Shown one piece after another: positions 10,525 through 20,066 of a stretch of 64,000 nucleotides of DNA. The stretch is from assembly GCF_026163685.1 (NCBI RefSeq), contig NZ_JAOXSR010000004.1:186001-250000 (forward strand), given 5' to 3'. Each line of letters begins with the position of its first letter. The first letter of the stretch is position 1. The notes beneath the pieces were generated by a model that was not told where the DNA came from, did no database searches, and saw nothing but the letters and a program-made list of their open reading frames with translations. This DNA comes from Oerskovia flava. Its GTDB lineage: Bacteria; Actinomycetota; Actinomycetes; Actinomycetales; Cellulomonadaceae. The translations under genes and the position numbers were made by a program.

Positions 10525-10614
10525 ACTACCGATGGTGCCGGGGCAAGCTCGGTGATCCGGGCGCGAGAGGGGCAGAGCCGCTCCTCCTGATGGTCACGAA
10601 GGAGTGCTACGCCG

Positions 10615-12258
10615 ATGAGGGCAAGCAGTCAGGAACACCGCCGGCGCTGGGTCGCCGTCACCGCGGCCGTGGGAGCGGTCTCACTCGTCGCGGCCTGCGG
10701 AGGTGGCGGAATCGGCAGCGAGACCGGGGTCGAGCAGCAGGTCGGCAACGCCGCCGCGCTCCCGAACCACGTGCCCGTCGAGTACGCCACGCCGGACTTC
10801 CCGAGCGTGAACGGGTCGACGGCCGGGTTCGAGAACGTCCCCGAGGAGCTCGTCCAGGTCTTCGACTCCCCGCCGGGGTCCGGCGGGAAGTACACCGTCA
10901 TGACGCCGCTGTGGGGCACCATCCCCCCGACCGAGGGCAACCAGTACTTCGACGCCGTCAACGAGGCCATCGGGACCGACCTGCGGTTCCAGATCTCCGA
11001 CGGCAACACGTACGGGGACAAGCTCGCCGCAGTCCTCGCGTCCCCGAAGGACGTCGCCGACTGGGTGAGCATCCCCTCCTGGAACATCCCCCCGCGCTTC
11101 GGCCAGGCGGTCGACACCATCTTCACGGACCTCACCCCGTACCTGGCCGGTGACGCGGTCGAGGCCTATCCGAACCTGGCCAACATCCCCACCGACGCGT
11201 GGCGGGCCTGCATGTGGAACGGCAAGCTCTACGGGCTGCCGTTCCCGGGCGAGCTCATCAACGACGCCACGTTCTACCGCGCGGACCTCCTGCCCGAGGA
11301 CGTCGAGCTGCCGACCACGGCGGACGAGATGCTCGAGTTCGTCGACTCGCTGACCGACGCGGGCGACCGCCAGTGGGGCACCAACGACCTCTGGGCCCAC
11401 GCGACCCAGATGTTCTCGGTCCCGCCGAAGTGGACGCAGGACGCCGAGGGCAACCTCGTCCACCGCGTCGAGACGCAGGAGTACCGGGACGCGCTGGCGT
11501 GGATGGCCGAGCTCTACGCCCAGGGTTCGGTCCACCCCGACGCGGTCGCGGAGTCGGGCGACGGCAAGGAGCGGTTCGAGTCCGGCCAGGTCCTCGTGAC
11601 CGCGGACGGGCTGGGCGCCTGGCACGAGGCGCTCGGGCGCAACCTGCCCTCGAACCCCGACTTCGCGCAGCAGCCGATGCCGGTGTTCGCCGCCGACGGC
11701 GGGGAGCCGCAGCTGTACAAGGCCAACGCCGCCAGCATGTGCTCGTACCTCAAGAAGTCCGACGACGAGGCCGTCGTCGCCGAGCTGCTCGAGGCCGCCA
11801 ACTTCCTCGCGTCGCCGTACGGGACGGCCGAGTACCAGCTCATCAACTCGGGGGTCGAGGGCGTGCACTTCGAGCTCGACGCCGACCGTCTCCCGGTCGC
11901 CACCCAGCTCGCCCAGACGGAGGTGCAGCCGTCCTACATCTTCCTGGTCGACCCGCCCGTGGTGAACGCGAAGGTCCAGTACCCGGGGTACGTCGAGGAC
12001 TTCACCACGTGGATGGCGGACGCCGCGCCGTACGTGGTCGAGCCGCTGTTCTACGGCATGCAGATCACCGAACCCGCGGCGTACGCGTCACTCGGCCAGC
12101 CGTTCGAGGACCTCGAGGGGGACATCGCCCGCGGGCGCAAGTCGCTCGACGACCTCGACGCGGCGGTGGAGACGTGGCGCAGCTCGGGCGGCGAGGAGCT
12201 GCGGGCGTTCTACCAGGAGATCCTCGACGGCAGCGCTCCCGACGCGGGGACCGACTGA
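10615..12258 (+). CDS. Sugar ABC transporter substrate-binding lipoprotein
   Basis: The 547-residue protein starts with a lipoprotein signal (RRRWVAVTAAVGAVSLVAAC, lipobox LVAAC, Cys about residue 27). It is large for a CUT1 binding protein and resembles the LplA/LipO group by length and partners, with YTVMTPLWGTIPPTEGNQYF, YGLPFPGELINDATFYRADL and YKANAASMCSYLKKSDDE. It would capture an oligosaccharide outside the cell for the two permeases that follow. ATG 10615 is preceded by AAGGAG at 10599-10604. Context with alpha-xylosidase, beta-galactosidase and beta-glucosidases suggests xyloglucan oligosaccharides, but the ligand is inferred. Confidence 0.88.
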   Translation: MRASSQEHRRRWVAVTAAVGAVSLVAACGGGGIGSETGVEQQVGNAAALPNHVPVEYATPDFPSVNGSTAGFENVPEELVQVFDSPPGSGGKYTVMTPLWGTIPPTEGNQYFDAVNEAIGTDLRFQISDGNTYGDKLAAVLASPKDVADWVSIPSWNIPPRFGQAVDTIFTDLTPYLAGDAVEAYPNLANIPTDAWRACMWNGKLYGLPFPGELINDATFYRADLLPEDVELPTTADEMLEFVDSLTDAGDRQWGTNDLWAHATQMFSVPPKWTQDAEGNLVHRVETQEYRDALAWMAELYAQGSVHPDAVAESGDGKERFESGQVLVTADGLGAWHEALGRNLPSNPDFAQQPMPVFAADGGEPQLYKANAASMCSYLKKSDDEAVVAELLEAANFLASPYGTAEYQLINSGVEGVHFELDADRLPVATQLAQTEVQPSYIFLVDPPVVNAKVQYPGYVEDFTTWMADAAPYVVEPLFYGMQITEPAAYASLGQPFEDLEGDIARGRKSLDDLDAAVETWRSSGGEELRAFYQEILDGSAPDAGTD

Positions 12259-12260
12259 CG

Positions 12261-13292
12261 ATGAGCTCCACGGTCTCCGACCAGGACGTCCGCGACGACG
12301 CCTCGGTCCCTCCGGACCGGCCGCGCGGCCCGGCACCCACGCCGGGCCGCACGGCTCGCGGCAGCGCGCCGCAGGGGCGCAAGATCCCCCTGCGCGTGCG
12401 GCTGCGGCGCGACCGGTCGTTGCTGCTCATGACGCTGCCCGGTGTCGGCCTGCTCGCGCTCTTCGCGTACGTGCCGATGCTCGGCAACGTCATCGCGTGG
12501 CAGGACTACTCGCCGTACGTGGGGATCGGGGGCTCGCCGTTCGTCGGCTGGGACAACTTCGAGCGGGTCTTCTCGAACTCGCAGTTCCTGCACTCCGTGG
12601 GCAACACGCTGGCGATCACGGCGTTCCAGCTCGTGTTCTTCTTCCCGATCCCGATCATCCTGGCCCTGCTGCTCAACAGCGTCGTCACGCCGTCGATCCG
12701 GACCACCATCCAGTCGATCGTCTACCTGCCCCACTTCTTCTCGTGGGTCCTGGTGGTGACGATCTTCCAGCAGATCTTCGGTGGTGCGGGGCTGGTGAAC
12801 CGGGTGCTCGCGGACAACGGGTACGACGGCTTCGACCTCATGACCAACCCGGACACGTTCCTGCTGCTCATCACGATGCAGTCCGTCTGGAAGGACGCCG
12901 GCTGGGGGATCATCATCTTCCTCGCCGCGCTCAGCACGGTCGACCCGGCGCTGTACGAGGCCTCGGCCATGGACGGGGCGGGCAGGTGGCGCAGGATCTG
13001 GCACATCACCCTGCCCGCGCTGCGACCGGTGATCGTGCTGCTGCTCATCCTGCGGCTCGGGGACGCGCTGACGGTCGGGTTCGAACAGCTCATCCTCCAA
13101 CGGCAGGCCGTGGGCGCCGAGGCGTCGGAGGTCATCGACACCTTCGTGTACTACCAGGGTGTCGTCTACGGCGACTGGGCCTTCGCGGCCGCCGCCGGAC
13201 TCGTCAAGGGTGTGGTCTCGCTCGTGCTCGTCCTGGGCGCGAACAAGCTGGCGCACGTCTTCGGTGAAGCGGGAGTGTACAGAAAAGCATGA
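12261..13292 (+). CDS. Sugar ABC transporter permease, LplB type
   Basis: The 343-residue membrane protein has a long basic N-terminus, then about six membrane segments. The conserved cytoplasmic EAA loop reads YEASAMDGAGRWRRIWHITLP and docks an ATPase. Sequences such as LLLMTLPGVGLLALFAYVPM and VGWDNFERVFSNSQF are typical of LplB-type permeases paired with large binding proteins. ATG 12261 lies 2 bases after the binding-protein stop, and its own stop overlaps the next permease by ATGA. The open frame runs upstream through the binding-protein gene, but that stretch is a shadow. Confidence 0.9.
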   Translation: MSSTVSDQDVRDDASVPPDRPRGPAPTPGRTARGSAPQGRKIPLRVRLRRDRSLLLMTLPGVGLLALFAYVPMLGNVIAWQDYSPYVGIGGSPFVGWDNFERVFSNSQFLHSVGNTLAITAFQLVFFFPIPIILALLLNSVVTPSIRTTIQSIVYLPHFFSWVLVVTIFQQIFGGAGLVNRVLADNGYDGFDLMTNPDTFLLLITMQSVWKDAGWGIIIFLAALSTVDPALYEASAMDGAGRWRRIWHITLPALRPVIVLLLILRLGDALTVGFEQLILQRQAVGAEASEVIDTFVYYQGVVYGDWAFAAAAGLVKGVVSLVLVLGANKLAHVFGEAGVYRKA

Positions 13293-14293
13293 GTACCACG
13301 ACAGACACGGGCCAGGGCCCGCTCAGCCGTCCCGACGCGGTGCCGTTCCCGGCACCCGAGGGGATGCGACGCCGTCCGGCCCGCCGACCACGCCGCTCGC
13401 GGCACCGCGCGGCGTGGGAGGGCCGACCGAGCGCTCTCGGACAGCTCGGCAAGGGCATCGCCCTGTGCCTCATCGTCCTGGTCGTCCTCTTCCCGCTCTA
13501 CACGGTCGTCCTCACGTCGCTCTCCACCCAGGCGGACATCATCCGGTCGGGCGGCATGGTCGTCATTCCGGGCGACCTGACGATCGCTGCGTACCAGCAG
13601 ATCCTCGACGGCGGGATCGTCACCCGGGCGGCGATCGTCTCGGTGGGGATCACCGCCGTCGGCACGATCATCTCGACGGTGGTGTCGATCCTGGCGGCCT
13701 ACGGGCTGTCGCGGCCCGGGAGCGTCGGGCACCGTCCGATCCTCTTCGTCTTCCTCATCACCATGTTCTTCGGTGCGGGGATGATCCCGACCTACCTCCT
13801 GGTGAGCAACCTCGGCCTCATCAACAGCTACTGGGCGCTCATCCTGCCCGGGGCGGTCTCGGCGTTCAACGTGCTGATCCTGCGCAACTTCTTCATGGGG
13901 ATCGACCCGGCGATCACCGACGCCGCCCGGATCGACGGGGCGGGGGACTGGCGGATCCTCGCGCGCATCGTGGTACCGATGTCGACGGCGGCGATCGCCG
14001 TGGTCGCGCTGTTCTACGGCGTCGGTTACTTCAACGCGTTCTTCAACGCGATGCTCTACATCAACGACAACGCGAAGTGGCCGCTGCAGCTCGTGCTGCG
14101 GTCCTACGTCCTGCAGGGCGTCACGCTGCCGGGCAGCGGCACCGGCCAGGTCGACGTCGCCACCGGCGCCGTGACGGGCCTGCCGGTGAAGATGGCGATC
14201 ATGGTGCTCGCGGTGATCCCCGTGCTCGCGATCTACCCGTTCGTCCAGCGGCACTTCACGAAGGGCGTGATCTTCGGGGCGATCAAGGGCTGA
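13289..14293 (+). CDS. Sugar ABC transporter permease, YtcP type
   Basis: The 334-residue second permease has a basic N-terminal stretch of about 50 residues and then six predicted membrane segments. The EAA loop is DAARIDGAGDWRILARIVVP, and MIPTYLLVSNLGLINSYWAL is typical of the partner of LplB-like permeases. It starts in the stop of the first permease. No ATPase gene follows, so a shared MsiK-like ATPase elsewhere must energise transport. The 3' end overlaps the convergent LacI gene by 11 bases with no space for a terminator. Confidence 0.9.
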   Translation: MSTTTDTGQGPLSRPDAVPFPAPEGMRRRPARRPRRSRHRAAWEGRPSALGQLGKGIALCLIVLVVLFPLYTVVLTSLSTQADIIRSGGMVVIPGDLTIAAYQQILDGGIVTRAAIVSVGITAVGTIISTVVSILAAYGLSRPGSVGHRPILFVFLITMFFGAGMIPTYLLVSNLGLINSYWALILPGAVSAFNVLILRNFFMGIDPAITDAARIDGAGDWRILARIVVPMSTAAIAVVALFYGVGYFNAFFNAMLYINDNAKWPLQLVLRSYVLQGVTLPGSGTGQVDVATGAVTGLPVKMAIMVLAVIPVLAIYPFVQRHFTKGVIFGAIKG

Positions 14294-15290
14294 CGGCGGG
14301 CAGCGTCGACCCTCGGTCGGTGACGACCGGCGTGAGCAGACGCGTCTCCGCCGGCTCGTCACCGTCGATGCGCGCCATGGTCATCTCGACCGCGACGCGC
14401 GCGACGCGCTCGGTGGGGATGTCGATGCTCGTCAGCGGGACGGGCTGGGCGGTGGCGACCTCGGGAGGGCTGATGATCATCACCGAGAGGTCGTCGGGGA
14501 CCCGTCGGCCGTGCTCGGCGAAGCGGGCGACGACGTGCGGCAGCGCGGACTCGTTGTGCACGAGGACGGCCGACAGAGCCGGGTCGTGGGCGAGGAGCTC
14601 GTCCACGGCAGCGGCGGCCCCGGGCGCCGTGCCCTCGCACTCGATCGTCCGCGCGTCGATGCCTGCGTCGCGCGCGGCCCCGGAGAAGCCTCGGAGGACG
14701 CGGTCCGCGTACGACGTGTGCCGGGCCATGACCTCCGGCGGCGGGCCGACGAACGCGACGTGGCGGTGCCCCAGCCCGACGAGGTGGTCCAACGCGAGCC
14801 GGCCCGCCGCCTCGAAGTCGAGGTCCACGCAGCTCAGCGTGCCGGGGCTACGAGGGAGGCCGATGAGCACGGTCGGCTGGCGCAGGCGCGCGAGGCTGGG
14901 CAGCCGCGCGTCCTGGGCCTCGACGTCCATGACGATGATCCCGTCGACCATCGACCCGGCCCCGACCCGTTCCGCTCCCGAGACGTCGTCCTGCGTGAGC
15001 AGGAGGACGTCGTACGAGTAGTCGCGGGCGCGGAGCACGACGCTGGAGACGAACTGCATGATGACGTTCACCTCCACGCCCGCGCGCAGCGGTGCCATGA
15101 GGGCGAGGACGTTGGTCCGTGACGACGCCAGCGCCCTGGCGCCGGCGTGCGGGCGGTACCCGAGCTGCTGGATCGCCTTCTCCACGCGCTGCCGTGTCGG
15201 GGCGGAGATGCTCCGCTTGCCGGACAGCACGTACGAGACCGTTGACGCCGAGACTCCTGCGGCTCGTGCGACGTCCTCGATGGTGGCCAC
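14283..15290 (-). CDS. LacI family transcriptional regulator (probable xyloglucan-type locus repressor)
   Basis: This 335-residue protein starts VATIEDVARAAGVSASTVSY, the LacI helix-turn-helix, followed by the hinge region (YRPHAGARALASSRTN) and a periplasmic-binding-protein-like sugar sensor. GTG 15290 is supported by AGGAG at 15296-15300 (minus strand), although the frame is open further upstream. It is divergent from the GH42-GH31 operon. Sites 3 and 4 lie in that spacer and two more lie before GH3 and the importer, so it probably represses itself and all four units until its sugar inducer appears. The inducer is unknown. Confidence 0.9.
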   Translation of the reverse strand: MATIEDVARAAGVSASTVSYVLSGKRSISAPTRQRVEKAIQQLGYRPHAGARALASSRTNVLALMAPLRAGVEVNVIMQFVSSVVLRARDYSYDVLLLTQDDVSGAERVGAGSMVDGIIVMDVEAQDARLPSLARLRQPTVLIGLPRSPGTLSCVDLDFEAAGRLALDHLVGLGHRHVAFVGPPPEVMARHTSYADRVLRGFSGAARDAGIDARTIECEGTAPGAAAAVDELLAHDPALSAVLVHNESALPHVVARFAEHGRRVPDDLSVMIISPPEVATAQPVPLTSIDIPTERVARVAVEMTMARIDGDEPAETRLLTPVVTDRGSTLPAVSP

Positions 15291-15393
15291 GGACACTCCT
15301 TCGCTGATGGGTGCGAGTCGGTCGAGGCCCGCGCGCTCGGGACACCGCTCGGGAGACACGGTAGCGCGGTCGCCGCCCGGGGCGAGCCGGCGA

Positions 15394-15408
15394 GGGAAGC
15401 GCTTCGAC
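15394..15408. promoter_or_regulatory. LacI-type operator (site 3)
   Basis: GGGAAGCGCTTCGAC lies about 100 bases upstream of the LacI start on the minus strand and shares 13 bases with site 2. Its position suggests autoregulation. Confidence 0.7.
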
Positions 15409-15471
15409 GCGCTAAGCCGCAATGTGCCTTCACGACCTGCTGGACAAGCGGACTCGGCACAGGTTAGCGTG

Positions 15472-15486
15472 TTGAAACGCTTCGAC
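15472..15486. promoter_or_regulatory. LacI-type operator (site 4)
   Basis: TTGAAACGCTTCGAC lies 70 bases before the GH42 start and 78 bases from site 3. It differs from site 2 at a single position. Confidence 0.75.
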
Positions 15487-15556
15487 AAACGATGGGGTTG
15501 TCCGGCGCGCGGAGTGCGCAGCCACGATCTCGCCCACCACCTTCAGAAAGGCAACG

Positions 15557-17629
15557 GTGCCGTCCATGGTGATCGCCGTCCCCGAGCGCTCCGCCGCGTC
15601 GCGGTTCGCGGACCTCACGGCGCGCTCCGGGCTCTGCTTCGGAGGGGACTACAACCCGGAGCAGTGGCCGGCCGACGTCTGGCGCGAGGACGCGCGGCTG
15701 ATGCGCGAGGCACGCGTCAACCTCGTGACGGTCGGGGTGTTCTCCTGGGCCCGCTACGAGCCGCGGCCCGGTGCTCGCGAGTTCGACTGGCTCGACGAGG
15801 TGCTCGACGTCCTGGACGAGCACGGCATCGGTGTGGACCTCGCGACCCCGACGGCGTCGCCCCCGCCGTGGCTCGGCGCGCGCCATCCCGGCACGCTGCC
15901 CGTCGACGCGGAGGGCGTGCGCCTGGTCCCGGGGTCCCGCAACCAGTTCAGCCCCGCGTCGTCGGTCTACCGCGAGCACGCGCTCGCGATCACGACGGAC
16001 CTCGTCGTCCGGTACGCGAACCACCCGGCGGTGCGCATGTGGCACGTCGGCAACGAGTTCGGCCAGGTCTGCTACGGGGACGAGGCGGCTGCCGCGTTCC
16101 GCGAGTGGCTGCGGGACCGGTACGGCTCCGTCGAGGCGCTCGACGACGCGTGGGGGACCGCGGTGTGGTCGCAGCGCTACGACGACTGGTCCGAGGTCCT
16201 GCCCCCGCGCCGGATGCCGTACCACCCCAACCCGTCGCAGGCGCTCGACTGGCGACGCTTCTGCTCCGACCAGCTGCTCGGCCTGTACCGCGCGCAGCGC
16301 GACGTGATCCGCGCCCACGACACGGAGCGTCCCGTGACGACCAACCTCATGGGCTTCTTCGCCGGCATCGACCCGTGGACGTGGGCGGACGACCTCGACG
16401 TCGTCTCCGACGACGCGTACCCGGACCCCGGGGACCCGCAGGCGCCGGCGGACGCCGCGCTCACCCAGGACCTCGTCCGCTCGCTCGGCGGCGGTGCGCC
16501 GTGGCTGCTCATGGAGAGCGCGACGAGCGCGGTGAGCTGGCGCCCCCACAACCTGCCCAAGTCGCCGGAGCGTTCCCGTCTCGAGTCGCTCCAGGCGGTC
16601 GCGCGCGGGGCCGACGGCGTGTGCTTCTTCCAGTGGCGCGGCTCGCGCAGCGGTGCCGAGCGCTTCCACTCCTCCATGCTCCCGCTCGCAGGTGCCGACA
16701 CCCGGGTGCACCGCGGTGTGCGTCGGCTCGGCGCCGACCTCGAACGGCTGCGTCCGGTGGTCGGTGGCCGGGTCGAGGCGCGCGTCGCGATCGTCGTCGA
16801 CTGGCCGTCGTGGTGGGCGAGCGGCGAGGTCGCCCGCCCGACCGACCGTCTGGACGCCGTCGACCAGCTCCGCGCCTGGCACCGCGTGCTGTGGGAGCAC
16901 CACGTGGTCTGCGACCTCGTCCCGCCCGCGCGCGACCTCGCCGGGTACGACCTCGTCCTCGTCCCGCAGCTCTACCTCCTCGAGGAGGTCGCCGCGCAGG
17001 CGCTGACGGACGCGGCGCGGCGGGGCGCGGTCCTCGTCGTCGGTCCCTTCACGGGGGTCGCGGACGAGCGCGCGCACCTGCGCACCGGCCGGTTCCCCGC
17101 GCTGCTGCGCGACGTCCTGGGCGTGAGCGGCGAGGAGCACGCGGCGCTTCCCGACGACGGCGTCCCGCTCGACCTCGCGCCCCGGTGGCCGGGGCGCCCG
17201 GGCGCCGGTGCGCGGGCGAGCGTCCTCGGCGAGCTGCTCCGGGCCGACGGCGCGGACGTGCTCGCCACGTACCGCGCGGGCCACCTGGCGGGCGCGCCGG
17301 CCGTGACCCGGCACGGCGTCGGGCAGGGGGAGGCCTGGTACGTCGGCACGGTGCTCGACCAGCGCTCGACCGCGGACGTCCTGCTCGCCGCGCTGCGCGC
17401 CTCGGCCGCCGCGCCGGTGCTGCCCGGCCTCCCGGCGCATCCCGGCGTCGAGATCGTCCGGCGCGGTGACGTGCTGTTCCTGCTCAACCACTCTCCGGAC
17501 CGGGCGCTGGTGCCCGTCCCCGGCCCGCACGTGGACCTGCTCACCGGCGAGCCGGTGACCGGTGTCGTCGACCTGCCGGGTCACGACGCCGTCGCGCTGG
17601 TCGACGGACCGATCGAAAGGACGTCATGA
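15557..17629 (+). CDS. GH42 beta-galactosidase
   Basis: The 690-residue protein begins with the GH42 signature FGGDYNPEQWPADVW and has the acid/base Glu in HVGNEFGQVCYG (about residue 167) and the nucleophile Glu in LLMESATSAVSW (about residue 320). Trimerisation and C-terminal domains follow at normal length for the family. No signal peptide is present, so it acts on imported oligosaccharides, hydrolysing terminal beta-galactose. GTG 15557 is favoured by the AGAAAGG site at 15545-15551; an in-frame ATG lies at 15566. The stop overlaps the GH31 start (ATGA), so the two enzymes are coupled. Confidence 0.93.
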   Translation: MPSMVIAVPERSAASRFADLTARSGLCFGGDYNPEQWPADVWREDARLMREARVNLVTVGVFSWARYEPRPGAREFDWLDEVLDVLDEHGIGVDLATPTASPPPWLGARHPGTLPVDAEGVRLVPGSRNQFSPASSVYREHALAITTDLVVRYANHPAVRMWHVGNEFGQVCYGDEAAAAFREWLRDRYGSVEALDDAWGTAVWSQRYDDWSEVLPPRRMPYHPNPSQALDWRRFCSDQLLGLYRAQRDVIRAHDTERPVTTNLMGFFAGIDPWTWADDLDVVSDDAYPDPGDPQAPADAALTQDLVRSLGGGAPWLLMESATSAVSWRPHNLPKSPERSRLESLQAVARGADGVCFFQWRGSRSGAERFHSSMLPLAGADTRVHRGVRRLGADLERLRPVVGGRVEARVAIVVDWPSWWASGEVARPTDRLDAVDQLRAWHRVLWEHHVVCDLVPPARDLAGYDLVLVPQLYLLEEVAAQALTDAARRGAVLVVGPFTGVADERAHLRTGRFPALLRDVLGVSGEEHAALPDDGVPLDLAPRWPGRPGAGARASVLGELLRADGADVLATYRAGHLAGAPAVTRHGVGQGEAWYVGTVLDQRSTADVLLAALRASAAAPVLPGLPAHPGVEIVRRGDVLFLLNHSPDRALVPVPGPHVDLLTGEPVTGVVDLPGHDAVALVDGPIERTS

Positions 17630-19956
17630 AGTTCACCGACGGCTACTGGCAGCTCAAGCCCGGAGTCACCGTGCTGCGCCCCCGGGCGGTCGACGAGGCC
17701 GTCGACGCCGGCGAGCGACTCGTCGTGCACGCCCCGACCGCGCCGATCCGCACCCGCGGCGACACGTTGAACCAGCCGCTCGTCACGGTGACGTTCGACG
17801 CACCCGTCGAGGGCGTCGTGGGGGTGCGGATCGAGCACCACCGCGGTCGCCGCGACCCCGGACCGCACTTCGAGGTCGCCCGGACCGGGGCGGACGTCAA
17901 GGTCGCGGTGCCGACGACCACGGGCGCGCCCGAGGCGACGATCTCCTCGGGCGGACTCACCGCCCGGGTCTCGACCGACGGGCCGTGGCGCGTCGACTTC
18001 GTCGCGGACGGGCAGGTGCTCACGTCGTCGACCGACCGGAGCGTGGGCGTCGCGACGACGGGCGACGGGACGACGTACGTGCACGAGCAGCTCGCGATCG
18101 ACGTCGGCGAGCACCTGTTCGGGCTGGGCGAGCGGTTCGGCGCCTTCGTCAAGAACGGGCAGAGCATCGACGTGTGGAACGAGGACGGCGGCACCGCGAG
18201 CGACCTCGCGTACAAGAACGTGCCGTTCTACCTCAGCGACAAGGGGTACGGCGTGTTCGTCGCGCACCCCGAGCGCGTGTCGTTCGAGCTGGGCACCGAG
18301 GTCGTCTCCCGGGCGCAGTTCTCGGTCGAGGGCCAGTCCTTGCAGTACTACGTCATCCAGGGCCCGACACCCCGCGACGTGCTGCGCCGGTACACCGCGC
18401 TCACGGGGCGCCCGGCGCGCGTCCCGGCGTGGTCCTACGGGCTGTGGCTCTCGACGTCGTTCACGACCGACTACGACGAGGCGACCGTCACGCGCTTCGT
18501 GGAGGGGATGGCCGAGCGGGACATCCCGCTGAGCGTCTTCCACTTCGACTGCTTCTGGATGCGCCGGTTCCACTGGTGCGACTTCGTGTGGGACCCGCAG
18601 ACGTTCCCGGAGCCGGAGGCGATGCTCGCGCGCCTGCACGACCGCGGCCTGCGGGTCAGCGCCTGGATCAACCCGTACATCGCCCAGCGCTCGCACCTGT
18701 TCGACGAGGGTCTCGAGCGTGGCTACCTCGTGCGGACCGCGGCGGGCGACGTGTGGCAGTGGGACCTGTGGCAGGCGGGCATGGCGCTCGTCGACTTCAC
18801 GAATCCCGACGCGCGGGCCTGGTACCAGGACACGCTGCGGGGGCTGCTGCGCCAGGGCGTCGACTGCTTCAAGACCGACTTCGGCGAGCGCATCCCCACC
18901 GACGTCGTCTGGCACGACGGCTCGGACCCGCAACGGATGCACAACTACTACACGCACCTGTACAACGAGGCCGTCTTCGAGGTCCTGACCGAGGAGCGGG
19001 GGAGCGGCGAGGCGGTGCTCTTCGCGCGGTCGGCGACCGCCGGCGGGCAGCAGTTCCCCGTCCACTGGGGCGGGGACTGCGAGTCGACGTTCGTCGCGAT
19101 GGCGGAGTCCCTGCGCGGCGGCCTGTCGCTCGCGCTGTCCGGGTTCGGGTACTGGAGCCACGACATCGGCGGGTTCGAGGGGACGCCGGACCCGGCGGTC
19201 TTCAAGCGGTGGGTCGCCTTCGGGATGCTCTCGTCCCACTCGCGCCTGCACGGCTCGGACTCCTACCGGGTGCCCTGGGCCTTCGACGACGAGGCCGTCG
19301 ACGTGACGCGACGCTTCACCCGGCTGAAGATGTCTCTGATGCCGTATCTCGCGCGGCTGGGCGAGCTCGCGCACACCGAGGGCCTGCCCGTCATGCGGCC
19401 CATGGTGCTGGAGCACCCGGCCGACCGGACGGCGGCGCTCGTCGACACGCAGTACATGCTCGGCGACGCGCTCCTCGTCGCGCCGGTCTTCCGGGCCGAC
19501 GGGCACGTGGAGTACTACGTCCCCGCCGGGACGTGGACGCGCCTGGTCGACGGCGCGGCGGACGGTCCCGCCGCGGACCTGCCGTCGACGGTCACGGGAC
19601 CGCGCTGGGTGACCGAGACCCACGGTTTCGACTCCCTGCCCGTGCTCGTGCGCCCGGGCACGGTCCTTCCCGTCGGGGCGCGCACGGACCGGCCCGACCA
19701 CGACTGGGCCGACGGTGTGACCCTGCACGCGTTCGAGCTCCCGGACGGGCACGACTCGGTCGTCACCGTCCCGGGACACCCCGGCGCGGCAGGTGCCTCC
19801 TTCCGGGTGCGGCGCACCGGCACCGTGCTCACGGTCGTGTCCGACGACGCACCGGCCACCTGGTCCGTCCGGTACGGCGACCAGGTGGCCACGGTGAGCG
19901 GTCCCGGCTCCCTGCGCCTCGAGGTGTCCCCGGACGTGACGACGGAAGCCCGCTGA
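17626..19956 (+). CDS. yicI: GH31 alpha-xylosidase, YicI type
   Basis: The 776-residue protein closely resembles E. coli YicI along its length. The nucleophile Asp lies in KTDFGERIPTDVVWHDGSDP (about residue 418) and the acid/base Asp in FPVHWGGDCESTFV (about 484), with HDIGGFE and SSHSRLHGSDSYRVPW following. The FGERIPTDV context separates alpha-xylosidases from alpha-glucosidases of GH31. It would remove non-reducing alpha-1,6-xylose (isoprimeverose units) from xyloglucan oligosaccharides in the cytoplasm. It starts inside the GH42 stop after a GAAAGGA site at 17615-17621. Confidence 0.93.
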   Translation: MKFTDGYWQLKPGVTVLRPRAVDEAVDAGERLVVHAPTAPIRTRGDTLNQPLVTVTFDAPVEGVVGVRIEHHRGRRDPGPHFEVARTGADVKVAVPTTTGAPEATISSGGLTARVSTDGPWRVDFVADGQVLTSSTDRSVGVATTGDGTTYVHEQLAIDVGEHLFGLGERFGAFVKNGQSIDVWNEDGGTASDLAYKNVPFYLSDKGYGVFVAHPERVSFELGTEVVSRAQFSVEGQSLQYYVIQGPTPRDVLRRYTALTGRPARVPAWSYGLWLSTSFTTDYDEATVTRFVEGMAERDIPLSVFHFDCFWMRRFHWCDFVWDPQTFPEPEAMLARLHDRGLRVSAWINPYIAQRSHLFDEGLERGYLVRTAAGDVWQWDLWQAGMALVDFTNPDARAWYQDTLRGLLRQGVDCFKTDFGERIPTDVVWHDGSDPQRMHNYYTHLYNEAVFEVLTEERGSGEAVLFARSATAGGQQFPVHWGGDCESTFVAMAESLRGGLSLALSGFGYWSHDIGGFEGTPDPAVFKRWVAFGMLSSHSRLHGSDSYRVPWAFDDEAVDVTRRFTRLKMSLMPYLARLGELAHTEGLPVMRPMVLEHPADRTAALVDTQYMLGDALLVAPVFRADGHVEYYVPAGTWTRLVDGAADGPAADLPSTVTGPRWVTETHGFDSLPVLVRPGTVLPVGARTDRPDHDWADGVTLHAFELPDGHDSVVTVPGHPGAAGASFRVRRTGTVLTVVSDDAPATWSVRYGDQVATVSGPGSLRLEVSPDVTTEAR

Positions 19957-19981
19957 CGACGTACCCTGGAGGCAGAAGACG

Positions 19982-19995
19982 TGGAAGCGCTCCCA
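19982..19995. promoter_or_regulatory. CebR-type operator before the GH1 gene
   Basis: TGGAAGCGCTCCCA differs at one base from the CebR site known in Streptomyces (TGGGAGCGCTCCCA), which controls cellobiose uptake and beta-glucosidase genes. It lies 72 bases before the GH1 start, and a promoter may lie just upstream (TACCCT at 19962). This site differs from the four locus operators, so GH1 may answer to a second regulator. Confidence 0.75.
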
Positions 19996-20066
19996 CGGAC
20001 GGAGGCGCGGACACCGACGCACCGCTCGACCCACGACCGCACGACGACTGAACCAGCGAGGACCCC

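Noticed and set aside
8206-10590. 794-residue plus-strand open frame opposite the GH3 gene
   Set aside because: It is Val/Arg/Gly-rich with no domain motif, lies antisense to a clear GH3 gene, and reflects high GC content on the opposite strand.
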